A DNA stretch of 64,000 nt, taken from assembly GCF_004353845.1 (NCBI RefSeq), contig NZ_CP037864.1:1054001-1118000 (forward strand), in the 5' to 3' direction. The position numbers were made by a program, and so were the translations under genes. This DNA comes from Citrobacter arsenatis (GTDB lineage Bacteria; Pseudomonadota; Gammaproteobacteria; Enterobacterales; Enterobacteriaceae). Position 1 is the first letter of the stretch. Each line of letters opens with the position of its first letter. Positions 1 through 7,286 of the stretch are shown in pieces. The notes beneath the pieces are model-generated. The model was not told the DNA's origin, made no database searches, and saw only the letters and a list, made by a program, of their open reading frames with translations.

Positions 1-19
1 TTCACCTAAGGAGATCGTA

Positions 20-421
20 ATGACGTTACCGAGTGGGCATCCGAAAAGTAGATTGATCAAGAAATTCACCGCGCTTGGCCCGTACATCCGTGAAGGGCAG
101 TGCGAAGATAATCGTTTTTTTTTCGATTGTCTGGCTGTTTGCGTCAACGTGAAACCCGCCCCTGAGAAACGCGAGTTTTGGGGCTGGTGGATGGAACTGG
201 AGGCGGAGGAAAAACGCTTCACGTACAGCTACCAGTTTGGCTTGTTTGATAAAGACGGGAACTGGACGGCGGTGCCGGTGAAAGAGACTGAAGTGGTAGA
301 GCGACTGGAGTACACCTTACGTGAGTTTCATGAAAAATTACGCGGGTTGTTGACGTCGCTGAATCTGGCGCTGGAGCCTGCTGACAATTTTAACGATGAA
401 CCAGTTAAATTAACGGCATAA
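20..421 (+). CDS. crl: Sigma factor-binding protein Crl
   Basis: 133-residue protein recognised as Crl, a small cytoplasmic protein that binds RpoS and helps it form holoenzyme with core RNA polymerase, favouring stationary-phase and curli genes. Length equals the enterobacterial family and the aromatic-rich core (FWGWWMELEAEEKRFTYSYQFG, around residues 53-74) is typical. The start ATG follows a good AAGGAG ribosome site at 8-13. It stands alone, convergent with phoE, the usual enterobacterial arrangement, and is followed by a strong hairpin terminator. Recognition is by family similarity. Confidence 0.97.
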   Translation: MTLPSGHPKSRLIKKFTALGPYIREGQCEDNRFFFDCLAVCVNVKPAPEKREFWGWWMELEAEEKRFTYSYQFGLFDKDGNWTAVPVKETEVVERLEYTLREFHEKLRGLLTSLNLALEPADNFNDEPVKLTA

Positions 422-431
422 TGAACAGTAA

Positions 432-470
432 AATGCCGGATGGCGGCGCAACCCCATCCGGCATTTTTTT
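432..470. terminator. Rho-independent terminator after crl (REP-like stem)
   Basis: A 12-bp perfect stem (AATGCCGGATGG at 432-443 with CCATCCGGCATT at 454-465) is followed by a run of T. It ends crl transcription. The stem contains the GCCGGATGGCG core seen in REP/BIME units, so it may derive from one. Confidence 0.85.
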
Positions 471-474
471 ATGC

Positions 475-599
475 TATACCCTAAATAATTCGAGTTGCAG
501 GACAAAACGGCCCGGCCGTTTTGAACAGCGCTTGCGCTGGCCACGAAGGGGTGAGCGAGTAAAGCCAACGCACATGCAGCTTGAAATATGACAGGTATA
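475..599. repeat. MITE-like interspersed repeat abutting the phoE stop codon
   Basis: About 125 bp with imperfect inverted ends: TATACC plus an AATTCGAGTTGCA block on the left, and TGCAGCTTGAAATATGACAGGTATA on the right, whose reverse complement starts TATACCTGTCATATTTCAAGC. This resembles a short non-coding enterobacterial repeat family I remember from intergenic regions (AGTTGCATGTGCGTTGGC signature). It ends one base before the phoE stop codon (601-603). Family assignment is from memory. Confidence 0.6.
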
Positions 600-600
600 A

Positions 601-1662
601 TCAGAACTGGTAGACCATACCCACCGCGACGATATCATCATCATTGATGCCCAGCTTATTATCGCTATCGAGCTGGTTGATTTTATAATCGACAAACGCG
701 GACATATTTTTGTTGAAATAGTACGTTGCACCCACGTCGATATAATTCACCAAATCTTCATTGCCTACGCCTTCAATATCTTTCCCTTTTGACAGCACAT
801 AACCCAGTGACGGACGCAGACCAAAGTCAAACTGGTACTGAACGACCGCTTCGAAGTTCTGCGTTTTATTGGCAAAGCCACCGGAGATTGGCGTCATATT
901 GCGCGTTTCAGAATAGAACGTTGCAATATAAATATCGTTCGCATCATATTTTAAGCCGGTCGCCCAGGCTTCTGCTTTATCGCCTGTACCGCGAGTTTGC
1001 AGATTCTGCTGGTTGGTACGATCGGAGTTGGTATAAGCACCGCTCACCGCGAAATCGCTGCCGCCAAAGTCATAGGTAACGGAAGTACCAAAACCGTCGC
1101 CGTTCTGTTTTTTCACATCACGGTCCTGGTTTTTACCCTGATATTGCAGGGTCAGATCCAGTCCATCCACAACGCCGAAGAAGTCGGTGTTACGGTAGGT
1201 CGCCAGACCGCTGGCGCGTTTGGTCATAAAGTTATCGGTCTGTGCGGAGGAATCGCCGCCGAATTCCGGGAACATATCGGTCCATGCTTCCACGTCGTAC
1301 AGCGCCCCCAGGTTACGGCCATAATCAAAAGAGCCAACATCTTTTAATTTCACACCCGCGAAGGCCAAACGAGTTTTTTGTTGGTTAGAATCGCTTTCAG
1401 CTTTATTGCCGGCGAATTCAGCTTCCCAGCGACCATAGCCGGTCAGTTGATCGTTAATTTGCGTTTCGCCTTTAAATCCTAAACGGATATAGCTTTGGTC
1501 GCCGTCTTTGCTGTCATAATCCGTCATGTAATGCATGGCTTTTACTTTGCCGTACAGGTCCAGCTTATTGCCGTTCTTGTTATACACTTCCGCAGCCTGT
1601 ACGGATGCCGACGCAACAATCCCCATCACCACTAATGCCAGAGTGCTCTTTTTCATTTTCAT
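601..1662 (-). CDS. phoE: Outer membrane phosphoporin PhoE
   Basis: 353-residue trimeric porin, made under phosphate limitation, that passes anions including phosphate. It has a signal peptide (residues 1-23, ending SVQAAEVYNK), a 16-strand beta-barrel pattern and the terminal aromatic F (VAVGMVYQF) needed for outer membrane insertion. OmpC/OmpF/PhoE paralogues are similar; PhoE is chosen because of its divergent position between crl and proB, as in E. coli and Salmonella, and because a PHO box lies upstream. The 3' end abuts a MITE-like repeat. Confidence 0.95.
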   Translation of the reverse strand: MKMKKSTLALVVMGIVASASVQAAEVYNKNGNKLDLYGKVKAMHYMTDYDSKDGDQSYIRLGFKGETQINDQLTGYGRWEAEFAGNKAESDSNQQKTRLAFAGVKLKDVGSFDYGRNLGALYDVEAWTDMFPEFGGDSSAQTDNFMTKRASGLATYRNTDFFGVVDGLDLTLQYQGKNQDRDVKKQNGDGFGTSVTYDFGGSDFAVSGAYTNSDRTNQQNLQTRGTGDKAEAWATGLKYDANDIYIATFYSETRNMTPISGGFANKTQNFEAVVQYQFDFGLRPSLGYVLSKGKDIEGVGNEDLVNYIDVGATYYFNKNMSAFVDYKINQLDSDNKLGINDDDIVAVGMVYQF

Positions 1663-1738
1663 TCCTGATTAAAAGTACGCGCTAATATTCACTGGGTGTG
1701 ATCCCCGTTAAAAGACAGGAGGGTTTTTAACGTCCGGG

Positions 1739-1758
1739 AATGAACGTTTTATGACAAA
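1739..1758 (-). promoter_or_regulatory. PHO box upstream of phoE
   Basis: Read on the minus strand, TTGTCATAAAACGTTCAT closely matches the PhoB consensus (two CTGTCAT-like half sites separated by an A/T spacer). It lies about 77-96 bp upstream of the phoE start, as expected for PhoB-activated transcription in low phosphate. Confidence 0.75.
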
Positions 1759-1945
1759 GTAAGAATTTTTTTAAAAAAGGGTGTTTTTTTGTTTCTGTAA
1801 TAAATGCGTCAAAGTCTGCCGCTACGCTTGCTGATCCTGCGCAATAAAATTTCATGCTTTGTGCGCTGGTTGTTGGCAACCGGGGCCAGTCCTGCTAAAA
1901 CGTTCGTTTGATATCATTTTCCCCAATTTTGAATGGCAGAGAATC

Positions 1946-3049
1946 ATGAGTGACAGCCAGACGCTGGTGGTAAAACTTGGCACCAGTGTGTTAACAGGCG
2001 GATCGCGCCGCCTGAACCGCGCCCACATCGTAGAACTGGTTCGCCAGTGCGCGCAGCTCCATGCCGCAGGGCATCGTATTGTTATCGTTACCTCGGGCGC
2101 GATTGCCGCCGGACGTGAGCATCTTGGTTATCCAGAGCTTCCGGCAACGATAGCCTCGAAACAGCTGTTGGCGGCGGTAGGGCAGAGCCGATTGATTCAA
2201 CTGTGGGAACAGCTGTTCTCAATTTACGGAATTCATATCGGGCAGATGCTGCTGACGCGTGCGGATATGGAAGACCGAGAGCGTTTTCTTAACGCCCGCG
2301 ATACGCTCCGCGCGCTGCTGGATAACAACATCGTTCCTGTCATTAATGAGAACGACGCTGTGGCGACCGCCGAAATTAAAGTCGGCGATAACGACAACCT
2401 TTCGGCGCTGGCAGCGATTCTGGCCGGGGCCGATAAGCTGCTGCTGCTGACCGATCAGCAGGGGCTGTTCACCGCCGATCCGCGCACTAACCCGCAGGCT
2501 GAGCTGATCAAAGACGTTCACGGTATTGATGATGCGCTGCGCGCCATTGCCGGGGATAGCGTCTCAGGTCTGGGAACCGGCGGCATGGGCACAAAACTGC
2601 AGGCCGCAGATGTCGCGTGCCGCGCCGGGATCGACACCATTATTGCCGCAGGCAGCAAGCCAGGCGTGATTGGCGACGTGATGGAAGGCGTTTCCGTTGG
2701 GACGCGTTTTCATGCTCAGGCCTCTCCGCTGGAGAACCGTAAACGCTGGATCTTTGGCGCTCCGCCGGCCGGAGAAATTACCGTCGATGAGGGCGCGACC
2801 GCAGCGATTCTGGAACGCGGCAGCTCATTACTGCCAAAAGGCATTAAAAGCGTGACAGGCAACTTCTCTCGTGGTGAAGTGATCCGTATCTGCAATCTCG
2901 AAGGGCGCGATATTGCCCACGGCGTAACCCGCTATAACAGCGACGCGCTGCGCCGTATTGCCGGGCACCACTCACAACAGATCGACACCATTCTGGGCTA
3001 TGAATACGGCCCGGTTGCTGTCCATCGCGACGACATGATCACCCGTTAA
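1946..3049 (+). CDS. proB: Glutamate 5-kinase ProB
   Basis: 367 residues, identical in length to E. coli ProB. It phosphorylates L-glutamate to gamma-glutamyl phosphate, the first and feedback-inhibited step of proline synthesis. An amino-acid kinase domain occupies residues 1 to about 255 (VVKLGTSVLTGG near the start; INENDAVAT and GDNDNLSALAA substrate and nucleotide segments), followed by a C-terminal PUA domain (about 275-367). The ATG at 1946 is chosen over an upstream in-frame start at 1859 because the protein then begins MSDSQTLVVKLG like the family. It lies 11 bp before proA in one operon. Confidence 0.97.
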   Translation: MSDSQTLVVKLGTSVLTGGSRRLNRAHIVELVRQCAQLHAAGHRIVIVTSGAIAAGREHLGYPELPATIASKQLLAAVGQSRLIQLWEQLFSIYGIHIGQMLLTRADMEDRERFLNARDTLRALLDNNIVPVINENDAVATAEIKVGDNDNLSALAAILAGADKLLLLTDQQGLFTADPRTNPQAELIKDVHGIDDALRAIAGDSVSGLGTGGMGTKLQAADVACRAGIDTIIAAGSKPGVIGDVMEGVSVGTRFHAQASPLENRKRWIFGAPPAGEITVDEGATAAILERGSSLLPKGIKSVTGNFSRGEVIRICNLEGRDIAHGVTRYNSDALRRIAGHHSQQIDTILGYEYGPVAVHRDDMITR

Positions 3050-3060
3050 GGAACAGGCAT

Positions 3061-4314
3061 ATGCTGGAACAAATGGGCATTGCTGCCAAAGCCGCGTCAT
3101 ACAAGCTGGCGCTGCTCTCCAGTCGTGAAAAAAACCGCGTACTGGAAACGATTGCTGATGAGCTGGAAGCACAAACGGAAAGCATCCTCAGCGCGAACGC
3201 ACAAGATGTTGAGCAGGCGCGGGCCAACGGCCTGAGCGAAGCGATGCTTGACCGCCTGGCGCTGACCCCGGCGCGTCTGAAAGCGATTGCTGACGATGTG
3301 CGCCAGGTCTGTAATCTCGCCGATCCGGTCGGGCAGGTTATTGACGGGGGACTGCTCGATAGCGGCCTGCGTCTGGAGCGTCGTCGCGTCCCGCTGGGCG
3401 TGATTGGCGTGATTTATGAAGCGCGCCCAAACGTCACCGTTGACGTTGCCTCCCTGTGCCTGAAAACCGGTAATGCGGCAATTCTGCGCGGTGGGAAAGA
3501 GACGTACCGGACCAATGCCGCGACCGTAGCAGTGATCCAAAAGGCGCTGGAGGCCTGCGGTTTACCCGCCGCCGCCGTGCAGTCGATTGATAACCCGGAT
3601 CGCGCGCTGGTCGCTGAAATGCTGCGTATGGATAAGTACATCGATATGCTGATCCCACGCGGTGGTGCGGGTCTGCATAAGTTGTGCCGTGAGCAGTCGA
3701 CGATCCCGGTTATCACCGGCGGCATTGGCGTTTGTCATATCTATGTTGATGATACTGCTGAGATAGCTCCGGCGCTGAAGATTATCGTCAACGCTAAAAC
3801 CCAGCGTCCGAGCACCTGTAACACCGTAGAAACCCTGCTGGTGCATCAGGATATCGCTGAGCGTTTCCTGCCGGCGTTAAGCCTACAAATGGCGGATAGC
3901 GGTGTTACGCTGCACGCCGACGACACGGCGCTGGGCACATTACAGGCAGGACCCGCTAACGTAGTTGCGGTGAAAGCCGAAGAGTATGACGACGAGTTTC
4001 TGTCGTTGGATCTGAACGTGAAAGTCGTTACTGACCTCGACGATGCTATCGCCCACATTCGCGAGCATGGTACCCAGCATTCTGATGCGATCCTGACGCG
4101 CACCCTGCGTAACGCCGATCGCTTCGTGAATGAAGTGGACTCTTCTGCCGTATACGTTAACGCCTCTACTCGTTTTACCGATGGCGGTCAGTTCGGGCTG
4201 GGTGCTGAAGTGGCGGTGAGTACGCAAAAACTGCACGCGCGCGGCCCGATGGGACTGGAAGCGTTGACCACATACAAGTGGGTTGGCTTCGGCGACGACA
4301 CGATACGTGCATAA
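3061..4314 (+). CDS. proA: Gamma-glutamyl phosphate reductase ProA
   Basis: 417 residues, the same length as in E. coli. It is an NADPH-dependent reductase turning gamma-glutamyl phosphate into glutamate semialdehyde, the second step of proline synthesis, probably in complex with ProB. It has the aldehyde-dehydrogenase fold, with the catalytic cysteine in QRPSTCNTVETLL around residue 255 and the GGxxTYRTN segment near residue 144. The last codons (DDTIRA-stop) and the terminator behind them are duplicated about 10.45 kb downstream at 14745-14835. Confidence 0.97.
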   Translation: MLEQMGIAAKAASYKLALLSSREKNRVLETIADELEAQTESILSANAQDVEQARANGLSEAMLDRLALTPARLKAIADDVRQVCNLADPVGQVIDGGLLDSGLRLERRRVPLGVIGVIYEARPNVTVDVASLCLKTGNAAILRGGKETYRTNAATVAVIQKALEACGLPAAAVQSIDNPDRALVAEMLRMDKYIDMLIPRGGAGLHKLCREQSTIPVITGGIGVCHIYVDDTAEIAPALKIIVNAKTQRPSTCNTVETLLVHQDIAERFLPALSLQMADSGVTLHADDTALGTLQAGPANVVAVKAEEYDDEFLSLDLNVKVVTDLDDAIAHIREHGTQHSDAILTRTLRNADRFVNEVDSSAVYVNASTRFTDGGQFGLGAEVAVSTQKLHARGPMGLEALTTYKWVGFGDDTIRA

Positions 4315-4380
4315 TTGAAACCGGGTGATGCAAAAGCAGGCGTTGATTCGCAAGGTTAATGCATCACCCGGTTAGTTTTA
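4294..4380. repeat. Left direct repeat: proA 3' end plus terminator
   Basis: This stretch recurs, diverged, at 14745-14835. Both copies carry GACGACACGATxCGTGC, a TAATT stop, AAACCGGxTGATGCAAAA and end CCCGGTTAGTTTTA. It marks the left edge of the ecp-containing island between proA and thrW. The right copy is closer to my memory of the E. coli proA-thrW spacer, so the left copy may have arrived with the island. Confidence 0.85.
4319..4380 (+). terminator. Terminator of proBA
   Basis: A 13-bp perfect stem (AACCGGGTGATGC at 4319-4331 with GCATCACCCGGTT at 4361-4373) is followed by TAGTTTTA. It closes the proBA transcript directly after proA. Confidence 0.75.
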
Positions 4381-4593
4381 CCTTTTCTCTCCTGATCCGT
4401 ATTTATGTTCCATTCTGCGTTTTATCATCGTCCGCATTAATCTGATTTTTACCTATGATCCCCTTCGCGTCAGAAAGCCGACGTATCACAGAATTTTCCC
4501 TGGCAGCATGAATTTTCCTGGTCTGCGATGCACGTATTGTTTCCATGGTCCGATCTATTAGAATCAGTCTCATTTTTATGAGGGAGTTGTTGC

Positions 4594-5313
4594 GTGAAAT
4601 CGGACATTCACAAACTAAGCATTCCTATTATGCCGCTCGGCAACCCGTTTCCTCCCCGCCATTGTTCGCTGTGCCCAAAAGGATCGGCAATTGATCGTGA
4701 TAATAAACACCGATTAATAGACAAAAGAAAAAGGTTTAAAGCAGGGGAGGTCCTCGCCCGGCAGGATGAAGCTGCGGGCATGCTTTTTGTTATTCATGAA
4801 GGATACTGCAAGGCCAGCGTGGCAAGTGGCGATAACGTTTTTATCAGCCGCTTTTATGTTCCGGGAGATATCATGGCGCTGGATGCCGTCGAAGGAGGAA
4901 AGTATCTGACAACTATCCAGGCCGCAACGGCTGCAGAGGTCTGTCACATTGATATTGCGCGGTTGTTCATGGTGGCAGAAAAGGAGCCTGCTGTTGCTGC
5001 GGCAGTCATCAAGTTTCTCTGTAGAGACAATGGATTCATTGTTGAAAAACTACGGCGCTACGCGAATAAACACGCTGAGGCCAGAATCGCGGCCTTCCTG
5101 GTAGAGTTTTACGAAATGCATTTACGGATTGGCAGACCAGAAACGACGCTTCGATTGCCATTCTCTCGCGAAGAAATTGCCAGTTATCTCGACCTTAAAA
5201 TTGAAACCGTCTCCCGCGCATTAAAATCACTCGAACAACAGAATTTGATTACCCTCCATAGGGTGCGTACCGTAACAATTAATAGTTATCTTGGTTTAAA
5301 ACGGTTTATCTAA
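4594..5313 (+). CDS. FNR-like Crp/Fnr-family transcriptional regulator
   Basis: 239 residues starting at a GTG behind a GAGGGAG ribosome site. An N-terminal cyclic-nucleotide-binding-type beta-roll (about 40-125) is followed by a dimerisation helix and a C-terminal winged helix (FSREEIASYLDLKIETVSRAL, about 188-208) whose ETVSR recognition motif matches FNR. Cysteines C24 and C27 form a CxxC like FNR C20/C23, and C117 (EVCHID) aligns with FNR C122, but there is no counterpart of FNR C29, so a [4Fe-4S] sensor is uncertain. It is the first gene inside the proA-end repeats and lies 597 bp upstream of ecpA on the same strand, so control of the pilus is possible but inferred. Confidence 0.8.
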   Translation: MKSDIHKLSIPIMPLGNPFPPRHCSLCPKGSAIDRDNKHRLIDKRKRFKAGEVLARQDEAAGMLFVIHEGYCKASVASGDNVFISRFYVPGDIMALDAVEGGKYLTTIQAATAAEVCHIDIARLFMVAEKEPAVAAAVIKFLCRDNGFIVEKLRRYANKHAEARIAAFLVEFYEMHLRIGRPETTLRLPFSREEIASYLDLKIETVSRALKSLEQQNLITLHRVRTVTINSYLGLKRFI

Positions 5314-5347
5314 TTTTCTCCTTAACAAGAATCATTTCTCCCCTGAT

Positions 5348-5395
5348 AAACCAGGAATATTCATTTTATATGGAAAATTCCTGGTTTTATTTTTG
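5348..5395 (+). terminator. Terminator after the FNR-like gene
   Basis: An 11-bp stem (AAACCAGGAAT at 5348-5358 with ATTCCTGGTTT at 5377-5387) is followed by a T-rich tail. It separates the regulator transcript from the ecp operon. Confidence 0.75.
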
Positions 5396-5910
5396 TCAAA
5401 TAATTATCAATTAGGATGTAGTTTCAGTAGGTAAATGTTTTTTTTATCAGAATATTCCCTTGCAAATGGATATGTCATGAGAATTTTCTTGTAATGTTAA
5501 AAATTTAGCATAATTGCAACAAATAATAAGCATTATAGAGAAAATATGGAAGTGTTAATTATCTTTATGTTTTGTAAGGGTTTTGCTTCTATCCTATTTG
5601 TATGATCTTTTTGATATTTATCAAAAACATAAAAAAGATGAATTGTTCGGTTTGTTCAATTTGTTTGGAGAATAATTCTGGGTCTGGATGTATTTTAAGT
5701 AAATTAAACTTAGGAAACTTCTTAGATTGCCGTCTGTGTGGGAAAATTCTTAGTTGTTTTGTAATTTTTGCGTTTCAGGGTTTGTTGAGATGTTACTTAA
5801 TTCAAATGATAATTTTTGGGCGCGGCAATTCTGGCTCGCAATTAATGGAACCGCTGGAGTGACTTAATAATAAGACTCGGTGGTGAGTTTGTTCTTAGGA
5901 GAAGATAAAA
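5396..5910 (+). promoter_or_regulatory. AT-rich upstream region of ecpA
   Basis: About 515 bp of very AT-rich sequence with no convincing gene. It must contain the ecp promoter, and such AT richness is typical of H-NS-bound fimbrial promoters. I could not find a clear paired TTCCT box like the known EcpR site. A ribosome site (TAGGAGAAG, 5896-5904) precedes ecpA. Confidence 0.45.
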
Positions 5911-6498
5911 ATGAAAAAATTATTATTAGTGACCTCTCTGGCTTCTGTATTTGTTGCGGCAAATGCAATGGCAGATGTCACTGCTTCTGCAACGGCCTCG
6001 TGGGACGCGACGGCAACAAAAGATACCACCAGCATGTTGGTTGTCACTCCGCTGAACTCTTTGACCTTCCAGTATGCGGAAGGTCTGAATGGTTTCAACT
6101 CCCAGGATGGCGCGTTTGATGTGACTATTCAGGGCCAGGAAACGGCAACTGATTTTGAACTGACCGCTCAGATTATTAGCAATACTCTGACCAACGCCAG
6201 TGGCGATGCTTCCACCCTGAACGTAGGAGTGGCATGGAATGGCACCGCGTTGACTAATTCATCAGATACTGTCCTGGTAAATTCCAGTTCGACTTCTGGT
6301 CTTGAAAGTTTGATGGCTGATGGTGCTTACAACGGTGCTGATCGCGTCAGCGATCAATCCAACTTCAAATTCACCATTGCGTCTGCGACTTCTGATGGTA
6401 GTACGCCGGTAACGGATTACTCCGCACTGCCAGACGGCTATTGGACTGGTGATGTAAAAGTACAGTTCAATGCAACCTGGACGACTCCGTCCGCCTAA
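5911..6498 (+). CDS. ecpA: Common pilus major subunit EcpA
   Basis: 195-residue major pilin of the E. coli common pilus (alpha chaperone-usher family). It has a signal peptide (1-21, ANAMA before DVTASA) and the EcpA hallmarks DTTSMLVVTPLNSLTFQYAEG near residues 34-54 and a C-terminal beta strand ending DVKVQFNATWT. As in the alpha family, the mature protein has no cysteine pair. It is first in ecpABCDE. A strong hairpin after it (6506-6535) probably keeps pilin mRNA in excess over the assembly genes. Confidence 0.93.
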   Translation: MKKLLLVTSLASVFVAANAMADVTASATASWDATATKDTTSMLVVTPLNSLTFQYAEGLNGFNSQDGAFDVTIQGQETATDFELTAQIISNTLTNASGDASTLNVGVAWNGTALTNSSDTVLVNSSSTSGLESLMADGAYNGADRVSDQSNFKFTIASATSDGSTPVTDYSALPDGYWTGDVKVQFNATWTTPSA

Positions 6499-6505
6499 GA
6501 AATAA

Positions 6506-6535
6506 AAATTCGGGAGGAGAAGTTCTCCCGAATTT
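6506..6535 (+). terminator. Intercistronic hairpin between ecpA and ecpB
   Basis: An 11-bp perfect stem (AAATTCGGGAG with CTCCCGAATTT) lies in the 52-bp gap, without a long T tract. It could be a leaky terminator or an RNA-stabilising 3' end for the ecpA message; such hairpins are common after major pilin genes. Confidence 0.6.
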
Positions 6536-6550
6536 ATCAGGAATGGTGTC

Positions 6551-7228
6551 ATGAATAAATATTTACCGGCAGCAATGTTGGTAGGGTTGGTAATATCTTT
6601 TTCCAGCTGGGCAATTAACGTCGGTGATATCACGTCGATAATGACTTCTGCTGAGAGTTCATTATCGAAAGAAATTACCAATACGACAGATTCGGCACGT
6701 TATGTCAGCGTATCGGTAAAACAACTGTCATCACCTTTAGCGGGCGGAGTCGAAATAAAACCCGTTAACTCCGGGGAATTACTTTCTACGCCAGCCAATC
6801 TGATTCTTCCTGGTCAGGCAAAGGATGTTTTTCGCTTCTTTTATAAAGGGCCTGTGGATGATGTCGAGCGTTATTATCGCCTGCAATGGATAGATGAGCC
6901 GGTCACCGAGAGTGCGGAAACCCGGGCCAATAAATTGGCTGTTGCGACAGCGTCAGCAGAAATTGGCACGATTTTAGTCGTTGCGCCGCGAAAAGAACGT
7001 TTTGCATATAGCCGCAATGGCGATGTTATTAGCAATACTGGCAATGTTTCATTTCGAGTAATCGCCTATGGCGCTTGCAAAGATAAGGCTCGCGATCAGG
7101 GACGGGGCTGTCGTGAGCGTTATTACATTATGCCAGGCACAAAAATAAAACTGCAGTTCACCGACATTAGTAATAGCCGCTCACGCATCGGGATCTGGCA
7201 CGGTAAGCAGTTTATTACAGTGAAGTGA
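6551..7228 (+). CDS. ecpB: Common pilus chaperone EcpB
   Basis: 225-residue periplasmic chaperone. It has a signal peptide (1-20, FSSWA before INVGD) and the EcpB family pattern IKP..GELLxTPANLILPGQAKDVFRFFYKGPVDDVERYYRL, in which the second part is the conserved chaperone strand and the arginine-rich RYYR segment. It binds EcpA or EcpD subunits before usher delivery. It belongs to the ecp operon between pilin and usher. EcpE at the operon end is a paralogue. Confidence 0.9.
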   Translation: MNKYLPAAMLVGLVISFSSWAINVGDITSIMTSAESSLSKEITNTTDSARYVSVSVKQLSSPLAGGVEIKPVNSGELLSTPANLILPGQAKDVFRFFYKGPVDDVERYYRLQWIDEPVTESAETRANKLAVATASAEIGTILVVAPRKERFAYSRNGDVISNTGNVSFRVIAYGACKDKARDQGRGCRERYYIMPGTKIKLQFTDISNSRSRIGIWHGKQFITVK

Positions 7229-7286
7229 TGGTCAATAGCAGCCATCTGTACGGGATAAATAAAAATACCGGATTGTAAGGATGCAT

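Noticed and set aside
726..1347. Two plus-strand frames inside phoE
   Set aside because: They lie antisense within the coding sequence of a clearly recognised porin and lack family similarity.
5602..5862. Cysteine-rich 86-residue reading frame upstream of ecpA
   Set aside because: No ribosome site, very AT-rich sequence and no recognised family; most likely part of the ecpA control region.
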